Shown here piece after piece: positions 1-5,877 of a stretch of 10,590 bases of DNA. The notes under the pieces are model-generated. The model saw nothing but the letters and a program-made list of their open reading frames with translations, was not told the origin of the DNA and searched no databases. This stretch comes from Goniomonas avonlea (lineage: Eukaryota; Cryptophyceae; Goniomonadida; Goniomonadaceae), in assembly GCA_003573635.1 (NCBI GenBank), contig QUTJ01031263.1, positions 1 to 10,590 of the forward strand. Direction: 5' to 3'. Positions within the stretch are counted from its first letter, which is position 1, and each line of letters starts with the position of its first letter. The position numbers and the translations under genes were made by a program.

Positions 1-42
1 TATTCCTTCAAGATTGATTGCGCTTTCAATTTTGACATGAGA

Positions 43-159
43 CAGATCAGGAAGTGAGGTCCTGATCTGAGTTGACTGGGATAGACGGATCAGGAAGCGA
101 GTTCCTGATCAGCACCAGTGGTCCTGATCTGAGCTCACTGGGAGTGACAGATCAGGACC
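43..159. repeat. Cluster of three short palindromes built on GATCAGGA/TCCTGATC
   Basis: Three inverted repeats stand side by side. The first pairs 43-52 with 60-69 (10-bp arms), the second 88-96 with 102-110 (9-bp arms), and the third 120-131 with 148-159 (12-bp arms, GGTCCTGATCTG). The block is also a direct repeat of about 62 bp, since GTCCTGATCTGAG recurs at 59 and 121. No coding frame fits here. Such structures occur at ends of non-autonomous DNA transposons and in intergenic satellite remnants, but no target-site duplication or partner end is visible in the window. The rest of 1-381 holds nothing I can name; it is the upstream region of the first plus-strand gene. Confidence 0.8.
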
Positions 160-381
160 CCTGCACCTGATGACCATTGTGTCTGAATGAACTGACCCCA
201 CACCCACCCCCCTTACCCTTTTGGGCAGGTCTGGATCGTCACATATGAGGTCCAGCTAGGTCGGGATAAGTACCCAGCTCGTGGATTTTTGAACTGGTCC
301 CGCCCATTTTGACAGGGCGCGGATATTCCGGCCACCTCCATAAAGGCTGATTGTCCAAAACATGGTGCACCAGTCGCACGA

Positions 382-1838
382 ATGGGGGATGAGACCGAGA
401 TCATGTCGAACAAGGCGGCCTCGCCTGTCCAAACTGAGGCTGAAGTTCCAGCAGAAAGTGCCAAGACTCCTGAGCATGCTGAAACCGGTGGTTCGGCTGC
501 CCAGACGCCTGGGGGTGTCGTGATCAAAAGAGTGGATCGAAGGTCTGTACCAAACGGCTGGGTGAGGCGACACTGACACACACAGCAGGTTCCAGAAGTT
601 TTTGAGTTTATGCGAGGGATCGGAGACACCGTGGCACCGAGACCTCGCGGTGTACTACACCAACCTCATCGAGGCTGAGAGCATACCGCCTACGATGGCG
701 GCCATCGTCCTCTGGGAGTACAGCATTGGGCATGTGGTCAAGGCGGGAACCTTCACCAGGCAGGTGACACCCTACGCACTGCCGTTCGTGAACGCGGTCA
801 ACGAGTTTGCCAAGCTTGGGTTCTCGTCCGTGCTAGCCCGAGAGTCCAAGAGGTCCGCCGCGCTCATCACCAGCAGGGTAGCCAAGTCGCTTGCGATTGA
901 GGTCGGATATGTTCGGCGCATTCTCCCGGGGTTATGCGGGCAAGACCGGAATGGATGGCGTCATGTGGAGTCCGACCCGAGTGCGCCGTGTCTCGGAGTG
1001 GTCCGTTGTCAGGGAGTACATGCAGTCGGCGTCATACACCAGCCGGCTGCCAGCCACAATGCAATTTGGCGGGGGACAGCAAGGAGAAAGTGAGCCTGAG
1101 AAAGGGCAAGACGCGGCCGAGACGCAGGACCACGAACATCGGCTCCAAGAGAAGAGTGCAGGAGTCGCAGCACCACGTGTGCCAAGCCTGACACCCTCCG
1201 CTACTTCCGATATACCGCTTAGCATCCTGCTGGGCGCAGTGAGCAAGTCCGCCGAAGAGCAGCCCGTGGAGGTCGCCAGCGCAAAGAACAACAAGCGGCC
1301 GCGGCCTTCCGACGGCATCGACGAACAAGCCAGCGACCCAAGCCCCCGTGTGGTAAAGGCCAAGATTCTGGTCGAGGGGCACAAGACCCGGAAGACGGTC
1401 GAAGTCGCACAAGGAAAGCATGCGTTGGTGTATGCTGGGCACAGCACGGACCCGCACTACCAGGGTTGCTGGCTCGTCAAGCCGTGCCGGACCGGTGCCC
1501 AGCACAACGTGGAGGACATCGAGGTGATCTGGATGCAAGCCAAGGAGGTACTGCTCGACGCAGACACCGTGACGATACCCTCGGTGACCTGGAAGCCCCA
1601 CCGCTTACTTGGCAAGCCGCATCGAGATGTCGTGTCAGTCATGAGTATTCTCCGGTCGGGCCTGACTCTTGACCAACTCATCATAGACAAGGAGTTGCGC
1701 ACGGACCTTCGCCGGCACTACAAGAAGTGGCTACGGACCATGGTGACGGACGAGTATGAAGAGAAGAAGCCGCTAGCTGTGCCGCGAGTGGCAAGGAAGC
1801 AGCCTGCCGGCAGTGCGTGTCCCAGCCAGGACGAATAA
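382..1838 (+). CDS. Gene A: unrecognised three-exon protein, about 455 residues
   Basis: I do not recognise the family. The coding signal runs through all three plus frames. Exon 1 (382-542) starts at ATG 382 (a second ATG lies at 403) and encodes an Ala/Glu/Pro-rich head. Exon 2 (589 to about 901) encodes a hydrophobic helical stretch (AVYYTNLIEAESIPP, then VLWEYSIGHVV). Exon 3 (about 945-1838) begins around TGMDGVMW, has a charged linker containing NKRPRP (possible nuclear signal), then a compact C-terminal region with many Lys/Trp/His residues (HYKKWLRTMV). The first intron is well supported. The 902-944 intron is only the phase-compatible choice, and an acceptor at 998 also fits; a frameshift is the alternative. 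With these junctions the total is 1368 nt, divisible by three. The TAA stop (1836-1838) lies inside an AATAAA hexamer. Confidence 0.5.
543..588 (+). other. Intron 1 of gene A (46 nt, phase 2)
   Basis: Donor AAG|GTCTGT and acceptor CAGCAG|GTT, with a CTGAC branch-point-like motif (573-577) about 11 nt before the acceptor. Removing it joins frame 1 to frame 2 phase 2 to phase 2, and regenerates an Arg codon at the junction. This explains the stop that would otherwise follow at 574-576. Confidence 0.55.
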
Positions 1839-2275
1839 AACCGTGCTTTGACACGCGAGATTATGGTCTCCCATACCAACATAGTGCTGGACGATGCCTT
1901 TGTTTCAGATGTGCCGTTGCGATGCCGTGTGACAAGCAGAAGCAGGGAGAAGCAAGCAGGAACAAACAGCCAGGACCAATAAAACCGTGCTTTGACACGC
2001 GAGATTATGGCCTACCACGAAAATATAGTGCTGGACGATGCCTTTGTTTCAGAGATGCTGTTGCGGTGCCGTGTGACAAGCAGATGCAGGGAGACGTCTC
2101 AAAGAAAGTAAGCAGAAACAAACCACCAAACAGGTGTGGTCGAGTTACCGGCACGAAGCATGGGCACAAGAATAAAATATATTGTTGGCCACACCGGCGT
2201 AGTGGTGCTGGTGGACAATGTGTTTCTTTCAGCTATGATGCTATCTGTTGCGACGCGTGTGACATGCACTCATAG
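1817..2275 (+). CDS. Possible small Cys-rich repeat ORF within the tandem array
   Basis: Because 144 is divisible by three, one frame stays open across the first three repeat units and encodes a 48-residue repeat (KPCFDTRDYGLP, then SAGRCLCFR, then a CDKQ block), 152 codons in all. Cys spacing is kept between units 1 and 2. No signal peptide, independent promoter or known fold is recognised, and the frame overlaps the end of gene A by 22 nt. A chance open frame in a repeat is at least as likely. Conservation of the peptide with synonymous changes in related strains would be needed to accept it. Confidence 0.15.
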   Translation: MSQPGRIKPCFDTRDYGLPYQHSAGRCLCFRCAVAMPCDKQKQGEASRNKQPGPIKPCFDTRDYGLPRKYSAGRCLCFRDAVAVPCDKQMQGDVSKKVSRNKPPNRCGRVTGTKHGHKNKIYCWPHRRSGAGGQCVSFSYDAICCDACDMHS

Positions 2276-2448
2276 GGAGAGCTCTCACGGAAACCAATCA
2301 GAAACGAGCACTCGGGCTCCACCACATACGGGCATTCGATTCATTCATCTATTCGTGCACACTTGCAATCGTGATGCTGTTGCACGCCTGTGACATGCAG
2401 TCTAGGGAGAGCACTCACGGAAACCAATCAGAAACAAACACTCGGGCT
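1824..2448 (+). repeat. Degenerating tandem repeat array (two 144-bp units plus two diverged units)
   Basis: Unit 1 (1824-1967) and unit 2 (from 1968) are offset by exactly 144 bp and share AATAAAACCGTGCTTTGACA, TGCTGGACGATGCC and TTTGTTTCAG. Unit 3 (about 2122-2317) keeps AATAAA, the TTTCAG block at 2227-2232 and the GTGTGACA block, but is longer. Unit 4 (to 2448) keeps the segment from GTGACATGCA to CACTCGGGCT, which matches unit 3 at an offset of 131 bp. The array follows directly on gene A's stop, so it may be its 3' UTR and downstream DNA. From 2449 to 2511 a 12-bp direct repeat (AGTGCATTCGAG) is present and nothing else is evident. Confidence 0.85.
1834..1839 (+). terminator. AATAAA polyadenylation-type signal overlapping the gene A stop codon
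   Basis: The hexamer AATAAA covers the TAA stop at 1836-1838. It recurs at 1978-1983 and 2171-2176 because it lies inside the tandem repeat unit. Use as a poly(A) signal is inferred from the hexamer alone. Confidence 0.4.
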
Positions 2449-2511
2449 GGCGCTCTCCTAGTGCATTCGAGAGTGATAGTGCATTCGAGTGCCACCGATC
2501 TTCAGTTTGTA

Positions 2512-2880
2512 CTACGATATCCAGGAAACGGCGGTCGCATGGGCGCCACCAGCACCGATCGTGGCCGCATCGACACGTACAAAGGTACCGACCCACCAAC
2601 AAAGGAGTCCAGTGGTTCGGGTCTTGTGCACAAGAGGGAACAACCGTGTGAATCGCGGTTGCACGGGCAGTAGCGTCATCTGCTGCAGTTGGCAACCAGC
2701 GTCACTCCAGAACTGCAGTTGCCGACGGTAACTGAATAGGGCCTGCATGCTCAACAGAGCCACAACACACCCGGTGCAGTGCAGAGCGTGTTTCAGAAAC
2801 AAGACATCCACAGCACAAGGAGGATTCGTAACGACAATATCAAACTGCTGGCTACATGCCATAAAGTCCCCTGCGACCAC
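2512..2880 (-). CDS. Gene C, last exon: NPP-motif (adenine-type) methyltransferase C-terminal part
   Basis: This minus-strand frame ends with TAG at 2514-2512 and holds VVAGDFM, then FDIVVTNPPC, then FLKHAL and a hydrophobic strand (CVVALL), followed by FSYRRQLQFW and LLPVQPRF. That order matches motif IV (D/N-P-P-aromatic type) and the following strands of class I SAM-dependent methyltransferases acting on amino groups, particularly DNA N6-adenine enzymes of phage type. In that family the Asn-Pro-Pro loop positions the target amine. The fourth motif residue is Cys rather than Tyr, Phe or Trp. No SAM-binding motif I is visible in this exon; it should lie in upstream exons or is lost. The exon's 5' boundary is unresolved: a TCGCAG acceptor near 2865 or an earlier one is possible. 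Alternatives are an rRNA/tRNA or protein-glutamine methyltransferase, which share the NPP loop. Confidence 0.45.
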   Translation of the reverse strand: MVAGDFMACSQQFDIVVTNPPCAVDVLFLKHALHCTGCVVALLSMQALFSYRRQLQFWSDAGCQLQQMTLLPVQPRFTRLFPLVHKTRTTGLLCWWVGTFVRVDAATIGAGGAHATAVSWIS

Positions 2881-3010
2881 ACAGTGGAGTACAGTGGGGA
2901 AAACGCAACACTACCGCTCAACGCAACACTATCGCTAACATATAACATTGCTCTTCCTCTCCCTCTCCCTCCGCCGCAACATTATGGCAACACACATAAC
3001 ATATAACATG
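2881..3010. repeat. Short AT-richer direct repeats
   Basis: CGCAACACTA[C/T]CGCT occurs twice 19 bp apart (around 2904 and 2923), and AACATATAACAT occurs near 2938 and again near 2998. Between them is a short CT-rich run. The stretch probably lies in an intron between exons of gene C. Confidence 0.5.
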
Positions 3011-3189
3011 GCAACATGCATGCACACTTCGTGTATCCCACACCAGCGCAATCCAGCTTGAGAATGCGAAGGTCCAAGGCGTGGTACAAGGACAACCCCC
3101 GCACAGGCGGCCTGACGCCACGGACACCACCGATAATCTGGCCGCGACAGCCCCACCAGTCAGAGCACGGCCCTCGGCAGTCAACACAC

Positions 3190-3448
3190 CACTCATTTGG
3201 CACTGGGGGTGGCTGGGGCACCGTTGCTCGGAGTGAAGGTCGGAACACCTCGATTGGTTTGTTGTAGTCGGCCACCTCGATGATTCTACGCTCGCCCAGC
3301 GGCGCAGCCAGCTGCACAGCCAGTGCGTTCTCGACATCACGTACACGGATCGAGCGGTACGAGAAGGACAGGCGGATGTCCTCCATAGGCTCCGCACCTG
3401 AGCGAACCTCACCTCGATGTGCAAGGTACGACTGGATGCCAGCCCCAC
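3190..3448 (-). CDS. Gene C, middle exon (unrecognised, well-formed coding sequence)
   Basis: A CGTAG acceptor lies at 3452-3449, and the frame that opens at 3448 reads GIQSYLAHRGEV, then MEDIRLSFSYRSIRVRDVEN, then ALAVQLAAPLGERRIIEVAD and a Pro-rich turn (PQPPPVPNEW). It has the balanced composition of folded protein and no in-frame stop until 2982. The ATG at 3386-3384 could be an internal or alternative start. The 3' boundary is unresolved: the frame stays open, but composition turns Cys/Gly/Trp-rich after about 3190, and GTGTGT donors lie there. It sits upstream of the NPP exon on the same strand, so one gene is the simplest reading. No methyltransferase motif I is seen in it. Confidence 0.45.
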
Positions 3449-3461
3449 CTACGGGTTGACA

Positions 3462-3671
3462 TCACTCATAGACGTCCGTGTCTGTGTCCTCCTCTGTTAT
3501 TGAATGAGACAGTGACCCCCCCCCACCGTCCCTCAGGAAAACAAGCCCGAACACACGGCACGCCTGTGTGTGTGGACTCCCTAATAAGTGTGCGTCCGTG
3601 GGTGGGAGAGCAACCGTGCGTGCATGTGTGCCTGCAGCCTCAGAAAACTGCCAGCTGGGGCCACTGGGCAC
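3462..3671 (-). CDS. Doubtful exon ending in an acidic tail
   Basis: A minus-strand frame ends with ITEEDTDTDVYE before TGA at 3464-3462. The acidic ending resembles acidic stretches in genes D and F, and an ATAACAG acceptor-like site precedes the acidic part. The rest of the frame is Gly/Thr/His-rich and unconvincing. I could not find a phase-consistent join to the neighbouring exons. Confidence 0.15.
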   Translation of the reverse strand: MPSGPSWQFSEAAGTHARTVALPPTDAHLLGSPHTQACRVFGLVFLRDGGGGSLSHSITEEDTDTDVYE

Positions 3672-3736
3672 ATGCCCCCGGGCTTTTTATGGCATCGACC
3701 CGGCCCCACCCCCTGTCTCCAGTGTCCCTCCGGTCA

Positions 3737-3898
3737 CCCCCTCACCTTCAGGGCTCTTGGGGGCGTCGCGGCGCAAGACAAGGACGAGCTGGAGGCTGCT
3801 CCTGAGCTCAGGGGCTCAGGCAGCGGGGGGCCTGCATCCCACAACCACAGGACGTACGGACCCCTCACCTTCAGGGCCTTGGGGTTTCGCGGCGTAAG
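3737..3898 (-). repeat. Duplicated exon-end/donor block (123-bp offset)
   Basis: On the minus strand, GCCGCGA....CCAAG(A)GCCCTGAAG|GTGAGGGG occurs twice, with donors at 3868 and 3745. The copies match over roughly 40 bp and differ by a few substitutions and a one-base indel that shifts the reading frame. It is another local duplication spanning a splice junction. Confidence 0.65.
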
Positions 3899-3961
3899 TC
3901 ACCGTGGGCGGGGTAGCACACCGGGTCTACCAACCCAGCTGTCCTCATCATCACTGGCCAT
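3741..3961 (-). CDS. Gene C, probable 5' end: MASDDEDSW start and Ser/Pro-rich exon
   Basis: ATG at 3961-3959 (context GCAATGG) begins MASDDEDSWVGRP, an acidic N-terminus, and the frame stops at TGA about 20 codons later unless spliced. A second segment, after a GATGCAG acceptor ending at 3833, reads a Pro/Ser/Ala-rich peptide (PLPEPLSSGAASSSSLS) up to GCCCTGAAG|GTGAGG, a strong donor at 3745. The same donor block is duplicated at 3868. The junction between the two parts is not resolved. It starts about 80 bp after the end of gene D on the same strand. Confidence 0.35.
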
Positions 3962-4042
3962 TGCTAGTCTATAACTCTCTCACACTGAGTGTGCTGCCTA
4001 AGTGCAAGAGGGTGGTTACAAGCATCGGTGCACCTGTGTGCA

Positions 4043-5679
4043 TCACGCACCCTGCGTGTGCGAATGGAAGACAGGCAAACCATGGCCCCTGGCCACACCA
4101 GCACAGAGTACCCGCCCAACGGTAGAGCCACGGTCAGGGCCTCGGTGCAGGCTCCAGATCACCTCGGCCTTGTTGTTGTCGGTACACCGAATCAGAATCC
4201 CAAAGGTGGTGATCAGTGTCTGCCCACGAAAGTCAGCGAATCGCGCGTAGCATCAAACATGAAAACGTGCCTTCTCATACCCTGCTTCGTCGTCCTGGTG
4301 CTTGGCGAAACTGCGGCCTGCTGAAACAGCCTCGACACAGTTGTTGAAAGGGAAACTCGGAACCGACGCCAAGTCGTTCATGTTTCGTGCTGCCTGCTGG
4401 GCGGTGTCCCAGGCACAAGCTCTGGCCTCAGCCTCCACCTCCGTTTCAGGCAGCGGCATGTACACCGTGCTGTCGACCACAGACATCGATCCTGTGACAC
4501 GGACGCCCTTTAACCAGCCTTTGATCGTCAGGTAGGCATTCCTGCCAGGGCAACAGAGTCAGTCCGTGTACAAGGTGTGGCAGTGGTTTGCAACGTACCT
4601 GGTGCAGCGTCCAGCTCCACGAGTATACAGGACACCGAGCCGGGCAACTAGACGATCCACAATGCATGCAGTGAGAGACGACTCGGTCGAGACCCATGAG
4701 AGAGTTTTGCCAGTCCCAATACGGAATCCCCCAGGCACCACATCGTTGCAAACCGCCGATTCATCCGAGTCTGGACCAGCACCCGAGCTCTCCGAGTCTG
4801 ACGCCTCTGCGCCTTCACAATCAGTGTCGACATCGTAATCAGTGGCATCAGAGCCCGCGCCCGTGTCTGTGATCACCGTGGTCATGGAGTGGTCCGAGTC
4901 CTTCTGCAAACTTGCCGCGATCATGGACCGCGTCTGAACACCGACACTGGCAGTGGCAGCCGTATCCTCGCCCGAGGCCGCTGCGGTTGTAAGCATGGCA
5001 ACGGGCAGACCATGTCGCGTCTGTCCAGGGCGAGCTTGTGCACCGAGAACGCAGGAGTCTGTTTTCTTCGGCTCTTAGTTGATTGCCAAGCGCAGCCCGC
5101 GATAACGGTGCGGAAATGAACGCCACTACACGGGTAAGAAACCCTTCTTCGCAGGAGGACGCATTGGACATCATCGACAGCTTCTCCAGTGTCAGCCCTG
5201 CACATGTGCTGAGCAGCACAATAGTGGACGGCTTTTGAATCCTTCCATGAATTGACAGAAGCCGAGATGCCCGAGTTGCAGCTGCCGCTGTCACCAGCTT
5301 CCACTCAAGCAAAATTATCAGCAATGCACCCACCATTGCGTAAGTGGCTTGTGTCGCGAGTCGCAGGCTGTACTGCAAAATAGCTGTGAGATTTTTCTCC
5401 ATTTTATTTGCGGTTTGTTTCATTTTGTTTGCGTACCACGAGTGCGTCCCGGTTGTTGGAGGAAAGGTTCTCGACAAAAGTGAAAACGATGCTCGCAATG
5501 GCAGCATCGACCGAAGTCAAGGTCCAGAAATTCTGCCTGTCTGCCGCGAAAACAACCTCCCGCTGTTCCATAACTTGAAGCGCACTGATGCGGGTTGCAT
5601 GCGAAGGAATCAACCCCAGAATGTCAGCTGCTTTCAGCTGCAAAGGCTCTGTCGACGTTGAGATTTCTGCCAAGGACAT
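4043..5679 (-). CDS. Gene D: five-exon protein with AlkB-like 2OG-Fe(II) oxygenase-type C-terminus
   Basis: Model: exons 5679-5437, 5372-5132, 5058-4599, 4541-4259 and 4219-4043, total 1404 nt, 467 residues, phases consistent throughout. The N-terminus (MSLAEISTSTEPLQLKAADI) is followed by a hydrophobic helix (YAMVGALLIILLEW) of unknown role. An Asp/Ser/Glu-rich disordered stretch follows in exon 3. The C-terminal part reads VYMPLPE, then FPFNNCVEAV, then AKHQDDE (4300-4286) and, across the last intron, TLITTFGILIRC (4219-4184). FN...G...HxDDE followed about ten residues later by a (T/S)xFG..R strand is the AlkB-family core order, in which H and D of HxD bind iron. The second metal His and the 2OG-binding Arg are not clearly identified. 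Exon structure is fairly secure; enzymatic assignment is tentative. Confidence 0.5.
4220..4258 (-). other. Gene D intron 4 (39 nt, phase 0) hiding an in-frame TGA
   Basis: Donor CAT|GTTTGA and acceptor GTGGGCAG|ACA, with CTGAC about 12 nt before the acceptor. The length is a multiple of three, so retention keeps frame but puts a TGA (4255-4253) into the protein. Splicing brings HQDDE within about ten residues of the FG strand, the spacing expected for an AlkB-like core. At 39 nt it would be a very short intron. Confidence 0.45.
4542..4598 (-). other. Gene D intron 3 (57 nt, phase 2)
   Basis: Donor CCAG|GTACGT, branch-like CTGAC, acceptor CCTGGCAG|GAATGC. Splicing rebuilds an Arg codon and joins RGAGRCT to NAYLTIKGW in frame. 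Confidence 0.7.
5059..5131 (-). other. Gene D intron 2 (about 73 nt, donor uncertain)
   Basis: The acceptor AAAACAG|ACTCC has an AACTAAG branch-like motif upstream. The only donor giving the right phase (1 to 1) is CCC|GTGTAG, which is a poor match to consensus. An intron here is required by the frame change between the two exons. Confidence 0.4.
5373..5436 (-). other. Gene D intron 1 (64 nt, phase 0)
   Basis: Donor GTG|GTACGC and acceptor TTTTGCAG|TAC join RDALV to YSLRLATQ, phase 0 to phase 0. The intron bridges two frames that both look coding. Confidence 0.65.
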
Positions 5680-5877
5680 TGCTCAACCTCGATAAGTGAA
5701 TGCATGGAGAGATAATGGCACGCATGCACCTGTCAAGTCAGAGTTGTGACTGTATTGACAGACATGCTTCGCCGATTTTGGTGCCCAATCGGTGCCCATC
5801 CATCAGTCAAAACTCTGGAATTGTGACTGATGTGTCTGAAATTGACAGACATGTATCGTGATTTTGGTGCCCACAGC
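5680..5877. promoter_or_regulatory. Shared divergent upstream region of genes D and E, internally duplicated
   Basis: Genes D (minus, ATG 5679) and E (plus, ATG 5878) start back to back. The space between holds two copies of an element: TTGTGACT (5744 and 5821), ATTGACAGACATG (5754 and 5841) and GATTTTGGTGCCCA (5774 and 5860). CAGAGTTGTGACTG and CAGTCAAAACTCTG also form an imperfect inverted repeat. No TATA box is evident. A bidirectional promoter is inferred from the layout. Confidence 0.45.

Noticed and set aside
213-629. Minus-strand open frames of 107-138 codons opposite the start of gene A
   Set aside because: Low-complexity Ser/Cys/Pro composition, overlapping the better-supported plus-strand exon 1 and its intron.
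602-1093. Tyrosine recombinase (Crypton-like) identity for gene A exon 2
   Set aside because: The helical N-terminal look is suggestive, but the catalytic R..HxxR..Y residues cannot be placed in the following exon.
1032-1601. 189-codon minus-strand open frame
   Set aside because: Shadow of gene A exon 3; it starts and ends arbitrarily and has no recognisable features.
1824-2448. Long terminal repeats or a retroelement
   Set aside because: No flanking target duplication, primer-binding site, polypurine tract or polymerase coding region; units are adjacent rather than separated.
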